Below, piece after piece: positions 32,001 through 38,537 of a stretch of 64,000 nt of DNA. Positions within the stretch are counted from its first letter, which is position 1, and each line of letters opens with the position of its first letter. The stretch covers positions 558,001 through 622,000 of the forward strand of contig SDOX01000006.1 of the NCBI GenBank assembly GCA_004565275.1, given 5' to 3'. The position numbers and the translations under genes were made by a program. Source of the DNA: Nannochloropsis salina CCMP1776. Taxonomy: Eukaryota > Sar > Eustigmatophyceae > Eustigmatales > Monodopsidaceae. Below the pieces are notes generated by a model. That model worked only from the letters and a program-made list of their open reading frames with translations, was not told where the DNA came from and did not search any database.

Positions 32001-33430
32001 TGGATGACGAGGCCGCCCTCAGAAGCCGGATGCGCAAGGAGCTGCGGGACGCGGAGACCGTCTCCCAGGAGATGCGGGAGGATATTATGCACTTGCTGCA
32101 GCTCTTCGGTGTCCCCTTTCTGGTGGCGCCCATGGAGGCGGAGGCCCAGTGCGCCGTGCTGGAGACCCTGGGGCTGGTCGACGGGGTGGTGTCGGACGAC
32201 AGCGATTCCTTCCTTTTCGGGGCCCGCGCTGTCTACAAGAATATATTCGACGAGCGAAAATACGTAGAGGCGTACCGGGCCGAAGACCTGGAGAGGGAGC
32301 TGGGTCTGAAGCGGGTGGATCTGGTGTCTCTCGCCTTGTTGTTGGGCAGCGACTACACGGAGGGCGTGAAAGGCGTGGGCATCGTCAATGCGATGGAGGT
32401 GGTCCGGGCCTTCGCCCTGCGGGAAGGAGGAGAAGGAGAGACGGAGGGAAGGGGGGGAAAGCCAGAGGAGGGGCTGCAGCACTTCAAAGCCTGGCTGGAC
32501 GGCTTTGATCCCTTGGGCGACCTGAGCATGCGCGCTGACCGGAACCTCGTCGATGATAGGGAGGAGGACGGAGCGGAAGACAAGGCTGGAGAAGAAGGAG
32601 GCTCGACGAGGAGGAGAGCAGCGTGGGTCACACAGGAAGTGGAGGCCTTCCACAGCAAGCACAAAAGCGCGCGGACACGCTGGGTCGTGACTGAGCGCTT
32701 CCCGGATCCGGCCATCTACAGAGCTTACTTACAGCCGCAAGTGAATGCATCCACCGATTCATTTACGTGGGGCGTGCCAGATCTCGATGGGCTGCGCGTC
32801 CATCTGGCCCAGAAACTAGGGTGGCCGGTCAGTGAGACTGACAGCCACCTGTTGCCCATGCTCAGACGTATGCAAGAAACCGTCTGGCAAAGCAGACTGG
32901 ATTCGTACTTTTTGGGGTATCAGGACAATGTCAAATTCGCAAAGATCAAGTCGAAACGCTTGCAGAGGGCGGTGACGGATCTCAAGCCCGGAGGATCGAT
33001 AGCTTTGGGAAAAGAGGAAAACACAGAGAGTGGACAAGAGGGAGCGGAGACGATGGAAATCGAGAATGCGAGGAGGAACAGAAAGGGCTCGCGAAAAGGT
33101 GGGAATGCACGCCTGTGCGAGGGGACGAATGCCGATGTACATCGGAAGGAAGCGCAAGGGACAAAAGCACTCTCCCCCTCCAGAAAGATGAGGCGCGTCC
33201 AAAAACGCAAAAAGTCTCTCGGACAATGCAGTAGTAGCAGCGGCGGCAGCAGCAGCGACGAGGGCGAAGAAAGGGAGGGAGGGTCGGTGAAGGGAAATAG
33301 GAGAGGGATAGCGGAGGCGGACACGCGTGTGCCGGCTCGCCAGCGAGGACGAAGGGGGGGCCGTGGCCGCAAGGTAGTGATTGTGGACGATGAAGAGGCT
33401 AGTGGAAGCGAGCACACGGCGGAAGAATAG
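29036..33430 (+). CDS. ERCC5: XPG/Rad2/ERCC5 structure-specific endonuclease
   Basis: 1464 aa from the ATG of MGVHNLWQLL, the invariant start of the family. N-domain (1 to about 105) with catalytic Asp in 'AIDVSIWL' and 'VFDGGTPE'. I-domain (about 1005-1130): 'GVPFLVAPMEAEAQCA', 'VVSDDSDSFLFGA' and 'LLGSDYTEGVKGVG', giving the remaining metal-binding acids and the helix-hairpin-helix. The roughly 900-residue spacer is highly acidic and disordered. It includes 'LPPELQKDVV' (about 260), a ubiquitin-binding-like motif seen in XPG proteins, and a UIM-like 'EREMALAVRMSLEEA' (about 525). Near 1284 is 'QSRLDSYF', a PIP-box-like PCNA motif. The C-terminus is Lys/Arg-rich with likely NLSs. XPG makes the 3' incision in nucleotide excision repair and works with TFIIH. 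The spacer is longer than in human XPG (1186 aa in total). Confidence 0.94.
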   Translation: MGVHNLWQLLLPVGRRVNVESLERKTLAIDVSIWLTQFIKAMRDDEGKVVKNAHIIGTFRRIVKLLFYRIRPIFVFDGGTPEIKRRTVMSRKRRREDQETSVRKTAQRLLLAQLKKQHILSGSTVLAEASGKNKKQKADLEPVGSLGAEAGFAAGFIPGAPEKGWDPPDAEVAGREEFVAGDGSQDARKGAEKVDGHGVNGDGGSIRQRSAAAAFAQALPASASDEEEVEWEEEEGSGTDDVGDILLEDDNVDVMVLASLPPELQKDVVESAKRRQRMLSRQAFMPVAGNPALYSQAQISNFLKSSRLNQKVSSLREVLGDDGNRDDEGIGAGGKDQPESSAGSGPCMVEPDGDASGLKRAEFQDGCKDTTEAVWSKPGHAPQSSGLAGVDEGGWSGGGLGEDDGRDGGGEKAVDLVQGGGFLPEDEHMDGHGDEERGRDVGSMGGGGFLPESEGEEGVEDGATEGGVQGGPRVMGGDEECGPVVMKEAGAPFPRDDSSSGGMDASREGVGAGANTAEQWLEEEEREMALAVRMSLEEAASRGGREGQGASAVEAVDDDGQASVPGVEEEKEGGMRPLPTLGSLTTAKGPKEADDRETGGLVLSLPGGPASVDDAASLGDFLAALAPDRPPAPARPSGPGRGNLTPGSLPAKGQQSCAPPSTSPVKTGPPVGARGGGLRDPRTAGANPASSPSSSLSKSVLPTEKAFQNAVATASRLTTWAGVAVRRAIQQHVQMAAPGVDPPASLPPSRGGQMYGREKAEGQVEEEASWDETLPFLQRGRDEGSDHDADKEGEEDDIEWEGGDDKEDLSAEEEKDESLGEEGMTVDIDGDIRVGTAFPGMVAPTEAAEAPTGVAWSRPTGGGSGVSAEADRGSLLTLLETANADSGGRRDLEEASVTVGKGEEPKPVAEWEGLGTDQDVMDLGDGGRGGDQTEARAHAEEAMEQEEEEGKVEPLAMASEVSHAGMSLTGSDDVLGQGTEEYEDMSRDLDDEAALRSRMRKELRDAETVSQEMREDIMHLLQLFGVPFLVAPMEAEAQCAVLETLGLVDGVVSDDSDSFLFGARAVYKNIFDERKYVEAYRAEDLERELGLKRVDLVSLALLLGSDYTEGVKGVGIVNAMEVVRAFALREGGEGETEGRGGKPEEGLQHFKAWLDGFDPLGDLSMRADRNLVDDREEDGAEDKAGEEGGSTRRRAAWVTQEVEAFHSKHKSARTRWVVTERFPDPAIYRAYLQPQVNASTDSFTWGVPDLDGLRVHLAQKLGWPVSETDSHLLPMLRRMQETVWQSRLDSYFLGYQDNVKFAKIKSKRLQRAVTDLKPGGSIALGKEENTESGQEGAETMEIENARRNRKGSRKGGNARLCEGTNADVHRKEAQGTKALSPSRKMRRVQKRKKSLGQCSSSSGGSSSDEGEEREGGSVKGNRRGIAEADTRVPARQRGRRGGRGRKVVIVDDEEASGSEHTAEE

Positions 33431-33918
33431 GACGCTCGACGCGATACCTAAGCACGTCAGATTTGACAAATGACAAAGTTGTAACAAAGACTGATGAACC
33501 TGTGTAAAATCATACAATACGAAACGAGGTGGGTGATGGGATCCTCATGTGCAGATAGTGTTCGCCGAGTCCGAGCAAGGTCACCATACGCGCCATGAAG
33601 AACGCTTGCGGTGTCCCGTCGCCGGTCACCACGCATTATCCACTTGTTTTTTGCTTTTCGCGTCGTGTGCACGAGTCACTTGCCTACGGGGTCTTCCCAC
33701 GTACAGAGCATCCTAGGCACACGACCAGCCCCCCCCGTCGCAGGCTTCGCCGCCTTCGTCAGGCGATCCCTCCGCATCCGCCGCAATCACTGTCTGACCC
33801 CCAGTCTGTTCCAGTCCGCCAGTCGGAAACAACACCAGCCGGTGGACACCGCAACCGGCTTCTCTCTTTCCCTCTTTCCTGCCATTCCTCGAGACCTTCC
33901 CCTCTCCCTGCGCGAGAA
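33431..33918. other. Intergenic region, no gene seen
   Basis: 488 bp after XPG, CT-rich on the plus strand toward its end. It may be the promoter/5' UTR of the candidate gene that starts near 33919. Nothing else recognised. Confidence 0.4.
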
Positions 33919-34455
33919 TGCAAAGGCTTCTGACCCGCCGCCTCCTGCCTCCCTTCTCCAGAGGCGTCTCTCGTCCGAGCGCGAGGAGCGGGCGGGCAGC
34001 ACTCCCGATCCGGAGCCCTCAAGAGCTTACCGATATTTTTCGCCTTCGCTCAGCCTCTCGCCCACATGCAGCACGCTGGAGGGAAATGGCATCGGTCGCC
34101 TCGATACTCTGTCTACCTCTGCAGCACGCTAGAGGACCACAAGGACGAGTTATACTGCATAAAATGCCAAAAATGGATCGCAGGCGGGGGGTTCTCGCAT
34201 ACCATTCAGCATGGAGAGGGCCATGCCGGGCGGGGCAACAGCACGACCGGAAGCAGTGCCGGCACAAAGCTACTTAAGGTGAACCAGAGAGTTTCATTGA
34301 CCCAGCGGAAGCACAGACGCGGACTACTGCGAAACTCGTTGACTTCCTCATCCGCGATGCTCGTCCAGCTGCCAGGTGGTGAGGGCTTCTGAGGTTTTGA
34401 TGCCCTATGGGATGAGCTCGCGGAGGAAGAGGAGCCGAAGCTGGACGCTGAATAG
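33919..34455 (+). other. Candidate small gene, coding signal in three successive frames (unresolved)
   Basis: From ATG 33919 the first codons give a mitochondrial-presequence-like N-terminus (MQRLLTRRLLPPFSRGVSR: Arg-rich, no acids). Further on, different frames become protein-like in turn: 'GGSRIPFSMERAMPGG' (about 34184-34280), then 'EPESFIDPAEAQTRTTAKL' plus 'VDFLIRDARPAA' (34281-34374), then 'GFDALWDELAEEEEPKLDAE' ending at TAG 34453-34455. I could not find GT-AG introns of normal length that join these frames with consistent phase. The explanations are unusually short introns, indels in the assembly, or a decayed gene. No domain recognised. Confidence 0.35.
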
Positions 34456-35136
34456 CTGAAATGTGTTGGAATGGTGGTGTGAGTGGAGGTCCGTCGAGCA
34501 AAAGGAAGTTTAGGATAAGCAGCTAGTGAGAAATGAATGCAACAGGAGGTTAAGAGGGGGAAAAAACAAGTAAATAATACTGTGCCATGCTCACAATGGA
34601 ACCAGAAAACAGACATTTGCACACAGAATCGAAGTTATACCCAACATTAATCGAAAAACAAGCTTTCAGAAAGATTTTCCTCGGAAATAATGAAAGAAAT
34701 ACAAAAGTGCTCAGGCGCTCCGATCCGTGCCCTTGAGCGAAGGTCGCACTGAGCTCTCTGGTTCCGCGGGCCAGGCAACTCAATCCCTTGCCGTATAGCC
34801 TTAAGAAACACACCAGGAGCCTCCGTGGCCCTTACATGCCCTAAATTTTGTTGTTTTAATCGGCCTCAGATTGGACTAGTTCCCATCTTGTTTTTTTAGT
34901 TTTGACTCGGCCTTGGCGAGTCCGAGCATCCCCTGCATCCATACCTCAGGATGATTCGGGACAAAGACCTGATGCTCCGAGGCGTTTCAGAAGCCGTTCT
35001 TGTCGAGCTGCGTGAGTCTTGTTGGGCTTGATATTGAAGTGCCTAGCCCATTCTTTCATACGACAGGCCGGCTCGAGGAGGGCTAGGAGCGGAGCGCGGG
35101 AGAGGCGCGACCGGTCCTCTTACATACCCCAGCGTC
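34456..35136. other. Intergenic region, no gene seen
   Basis: About 680 bp, AT-rich relative to flanks; only short frames on either strand. Upstream region of the plastid-targeted protein at 35137. Confidence 0.45.
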
Positions 35137-37062
35137 ATGAGAATACGCCGCGAGCCCCTCCGGCTTGCGGCATTTCTAGTTATTGTAGTGGTTACAGGCA
35201 TATGCTTGTCGCCCGTCGCTGCTTTCCGTCCAATTTATCCCCTCCTTCAGAGTCCGCGACCATGGGGCCTTATTCAAAACCCTCCTGAAACAGAGTCGTT
35301 CCTGGCACTTGTGCTGTCGCGAGACCTTGCGACCGCAGGCTCCCGTGGAGATCCGCACTCTGTTAGACCTAAGCACCGAATCTTCCCTTTGGTGCGACTC
35401 GCTGGCACCAAAAGTCTGGACTTGGAGGCCGAAACCTCGTCTGAGGCCTCCCTCCCTTTGTGGGAGGTTATTAGGGAACTCGGCCAACGCCAAGTTGACT
35501 TCAATGTCCTGCAGCCCCGAAAAGAGCTTGACGCCCTCCTATATCAGGCACGTCTTGGAAAGGTAAAGACAAAAAGCGAGAGGGTAGCGTCGACTGGGGC
35601 CGCGAGCTCATCAAGGCCTCTCCCAGGCGCGACGGAACGGAAAGAGGAAGCTGTCGCTCTGGCGTCGCATGCGATAAATGTCTCCCAGACTCCACCACGA
35701 GGCGATTTGGAAGCCCGCTTTCCATCCGTCTCGTTTGCGCCACCGTCCCTGGCGCCATTGCCGGTCCTCTCCGCCTCTGAGGCCGGGACAGCCTCCACCG
35801 GCCCATTGATCAGGCGCCCGCCTCCCCCCCCCAGCGTGGCTGCTGCCGCGGTCCCTCGCTTCCGTTCGATCGCCGACGCCTTGGCCTGGGCGGGAAGCCT
35901 GTCCAAGGAGGAGATCGTGGTTGAGTTGGAATTCTTGCGCGTGAGGTACGAGGGGGGGGCAGCGGAAGCCCCGGGAAGTCACACCGAGCTCGCGCGGGTG
36001 CTGGCCCGCTCGGTGGTGTCGGAAGGCCGGGGGCAGGGGCCGACGGGGGGCGAGGACACTGGAGTCGGCGCGAAGAAGGTGGGCGACACGGGAGAGGCAT
36101 CGGAGCCTGTTCTGAGGGTCGAGACTTACGAAGGAGGCGCTTCAATGGCGGAAGCGGCGTCGGGGCTTCGGGACGCGCGTTTGGAGGGAGGGGAGGGCAC
36201 AGAGCAGGCCGGCGGGTCAGAGAGGGAGGTGGAGACGGAGGGGATGGAGGAGGAGGGCGAACCGGTGGATCTAGCCCGGGTGAGGGAGGATTTGGGAGCC
36301 CTCCGGTCGCGGGCATTGCGGGCGGCTGCGTCTCTGAGGGGCAGGGCCGACCCTCGCGGACGGCCCAGGGACGGCGAGGAGCACGCTGAGGAGCCGTGGA
36401 CACAGGACAGGGATAGGGCCCCTTTTGACCCTCTCCCCCCTCGCGGCGTCCGCCCCAAAAGCGCCCAGCCCAGCCTAGCTCCCGGACGTGCACGCGCTGG
36501 AAACCGCCGGCGAGGCGCGGGCCGGGCCCGACGCCGGGCATCGAGGGAGGAGGAAGGGTGGGACGGGGGGGAGGACAGGGACCTGGGGCTGCGCGTGTTG
36601 GAAGGGGTCTCGCGGAAGGCGGAGACGGCCTGGGAGTGGGCGACTCGGGCGAGGGGCGTGGCTCGAGGGGCCATGATGGCGGCCACCACTGCGGGCGTGG
36701 ACTCGGACCGCCCCCGGCCGACGCCAGCGGGAAGCCGGAGGGCGGAGAAAGCGGCGACGTTGCGTCAACGGTCACGCACGTTGCTGGGCCCGCGAGGACG
36801 CCGGTGGTCGCGATTGACAGGGCTGATGGCGCGGGCCTGGGCCGAGTCCGCCTGGCAGATAGTGCTGGCCTCAGCGTCGTGGGCGGGGGGGGGGTTGCTG
36901 CCCGGGAAGTACGTGTTGGTGGGGGCGGGCGCCCTGGCGTTGCTCCTGCGGCGGGGAGTAGGAGCGTACTTGGGCACCCTGCTGGTCGTGCGGACGTGCT
37001 CGTCCTCGTTGCGGAATATGATGGAGGACGAGGAGGAGGACGAGGAGGAAGGGGAGGTCTAG
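35137..37062 (+). CDS. Plastid-targeted protein of unknown function with SAP-like motifs and C-terminal membrane segments
   Basis: 641 aa. The N-terminus is a signal peptide (LAAFLVIVVVTGICLSPVAA) followed at once by F-R-P, the A-F context used by complex-plastid preproteins to reach the stroma. Two short helical motifs resemble SAP-like units: 'VIRELGQRQVDFNVLQPRKELDALL' (about 110-140) and a variant around residues 250-285 ('LSKEEIVVELEFLRVRY' ... 'LARVLARSV'). The middle is Gly/Glu/Arg-rich and probably disordered. Two hydrophobic segments near 580-625 (SAWQIVLASASWAGGGLL; VLVGAGALALLLRRGVGAYLG) suggest anchoring in a plastid membrane. The acidic tail (EDEEEDEEEGEV) is encoded by the first unit of a 50-bp tandem repeat that includes the stop codon. 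Function unknown; the SAP-like call is tentative. Confidence 0.7.
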   Translation: MRIRREPLRLAAFLVIVVVTGICLSPVAAFRPIYPLLQSPRPWGLIQNPPETESFLALVLSRDLATAGSRGDPHSVRPKHRIFPLVRLAGTKSLDLEAETSSEASLPLWEVIRELGQRQVDFNVLQPRKELDALLYQARLGKVKTKSERVASTGAASSSRPLPGATERKEEAVALASHAINVSQTPPRGDLEARFPSVSFAPPSLAPLPVLSASEAGTASTGPLIRRPPPPPSVAAAAVPRFRSIADALAWAGSLSKEEIVVELEFLRVRYEGGAAEAPGSHTELARVLARSVVSEGRGQGPTGGEDTGVGAKKVGDTGEASEPVLRVETYEGGASMAEAASGLRDARLEGGEGTEQAGGSEREVETEGMEEEGEPVDLARVREDLGALRSRALRAAASLRGRADPRGRPRDGEEHAEEPWTQDRDRAPFDPLPPRGVRPKSAQPSLAPGRARAGNRRRGAGRARRRASREEEGWDGGEDRDLGLRVLEGVSRKAETAWEWATRARGVARGAMMAATTAGVDSDRPRPTPAGSRRAEKAATLRQRSRTLLGPRGRRWSRLTGLMARAWAESAWQIVLASASWAGGGLLPGKYVLVGAGALALLLRRGVGAYLGTLLVVRTCSSSLRNMMEDEEEDEEEGEV

Positions 37063-37170
37063 GGAAAAAGGAGGAGGACGAGGAGGAGGACGAGGAGGAA
37101 GGGGAGGTCTAGGAAAAAAGGAGGAGGACGAGGAGGAGGACGAGGAGGAAGGGGAGGTCTAGGAAAAAAG
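37021..37170 (+). repeat. Three tandem 50-bp units spanning the stop codon
   Basis: Units 37021-37070, 37071-37120 and 37121-37170. The second and third are identical; the first differs at three positions. Each ends in GGGGAGGTCTAG-G-A-rich and so carries a TAG. The first unit encodes the acidic C-terminus and stop of the upstream gene, and the other two lie in its 3' UTR. Because 50 is not a multiple of 3, later copies fall in other frames, but each still provides a stop. The perfect identity of units 2 and 3 points to very recent expansion. Confidence 0.95.
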
Positions 37171-37477
37171 GGGTGGGTGGGTCGCAGAGGGCTGTCAGGG
37201 GAGGGGACAGAGAAGCAGTTGCTCTTCCTGTGTACATACGGGACCCGCATATGGGGTCAACGTGTATGAATGGTATTTTGAAAGCGAGGCAAAGACAGTG
37301 TGTAAAGCAAAGCTCACAATATTCAAGCGAGAAGACTCGACTGAGCCTTGTGATAGATGCCTTGTCCGGAGGAATCCCGGGATTAGACTATGTGCACCCT
37401 CCTTTCCATGCCTCGCTCCCCCCCCGCACCCCTTCCTTCCGCCTTTCGTACTCGATAAAGGCCCCGCCCCTCTCTCC
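37171..37477. other. 3' intergenic region between convergent genes
   Basis: About 300 bp between the plastid protein repeat and the ubiquitin stop codon. No gene recognised. Confidence 0.45.
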
Positions 37478-38278
37478 TCATCGCACCCACGGCCAGCCCC
37501 CCCGAAGCCGCAGGACCAAGTGCAAGGTGGAGTCGTCGCCGATGTCGTAGTCAGACAGGGACTTGAGCCCGTCCAACTGCTTGCCTCCAAAGATGAGACG
37601 CTGCTGGTCAGGGGGAATGCCCTCCTTCTCCGCGATCTTGGCTTTCACCTCGTCGATGGAATCTCCTTCTTCCACGTCCACCGAGATGGTCTTCCCGTTG
37701 AGTGTCTTCACGTTGATCTGTGCGCAAATCAAAGGTGTGACTGGGTGAGCACAAGGAGCGTCTTGGGGATGGAGAAGAAGGTACATCACGTGCATCGCAG
37801 CACATCAAAGGGGCCAAAAGAAATGTCATTCGTGATGGCCAGTAAAGCGCACAGCATCCACCCCGCCGAAGCCGATATCCATCCCCTACGTGTGTCGTTG
37901 CTGGGTCTCAATCCTCACACAGCGTAGTATGGCAGGTCCCCGGAGCAAGACTGGTCTCTTTCTTTGCATCTCATTATCCACGTAATTTACTCTCTCTTTC
38001 ACCTTTTCTCCTTGCGCCCTTTCCTCGATCCTATCAAAGGCTCACCCTCATGCGTCACATGGCTTTATCCTCGCACGTACCTGCATGCCCCCACGAACGC
38101 TCATAAACCGTTGAAATGCTGAAGATTGCCGCCCATTACCCCGCTGAAAGGGTGTCACGGTGCAAAGGCGCGGAGAAATGCCAATAGCGGCCCAGCTTGA
38201 GTGTGCAATGCAGACAAGGATCACCGTCACCAGCGCCAGAAGGCTCGAGCACCGGATGCGGTTTGGTCTTGAGGCCAT
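37478..38278 (-). CDS. Periplastidal (SELMA-type) ubiquitin with signal/transit leader
   Basis: Two exons: 38278-38081 and 37717-37478, intron 363 bp with GTACGTG donor and GCGCACAG acceptor, phase 0; 145 aa. Exon 1 encodes [10 protein letters not shown], a signal peptide core ([21 protein letters not shown]) and a basic Ser/Arg-rich transit-like segment ending 'SVRGG-MQ'. Exon 2 completes an exact 76-residue ubiquitin ([13 protein letters not shown] ... LVLRLRGG) followed by a five-residue tail, WPWVR. Lys 6, 11, 27, 29, 33 and 48 and the Leu8/Ile44/Val70 patch are kept; position 63 is Asp and position 4 is Asn. The residue after the predicted signal cleavage is not Phe, which in red-derived complex plastids directs proteins to the periplastidal compartment, where the ERAD-derived SELMA translocon uses ubiquitin for preprotein import. 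Both the RGG-M junction and the tail would need deubiquitinase-like processing. The frame is also open to an upstream ATG at 38359. Confidence 0.9.
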
Positions 38279-38537
38279 GGCTCGTACAAAGAATGGCTGC
38301 TTTAACAAGATGAAACGAATGAGTCGTGGATGATTATTGTGGGAGATTACCACCGCCACATGATGCGTGATGAGCTTTCACGGGGTGTCCCGTGTCCTCA
38401 AGCCGAAGCGATAAAAAGTGCAACGTTAGAAGGCGGAGACAGGAGGTTCTCCCACATGACAAGTAAAGTCACTGAATAAAAACCGAGACAACGACAAGAC
38501 CGATCCACCACGTGACTGACATTATTCCAACAGGTGG

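Noticed and set aside
35810-36775. 321-aa antisense frame under the plastid protein gene
   Set aside because: Pro/Arg/Ser-rich shadow of a GC-rich Gly/Glu coding region; no recognisable features.
37021-37170. CRISPR-like or mobile-element origin of the repeated units
   Set aside because: Units are directly adjacent without spacers, lie in a eukaryotic gene end, and are simple GAG/GAC-rich sequence, so minisatellite slippage explains them.
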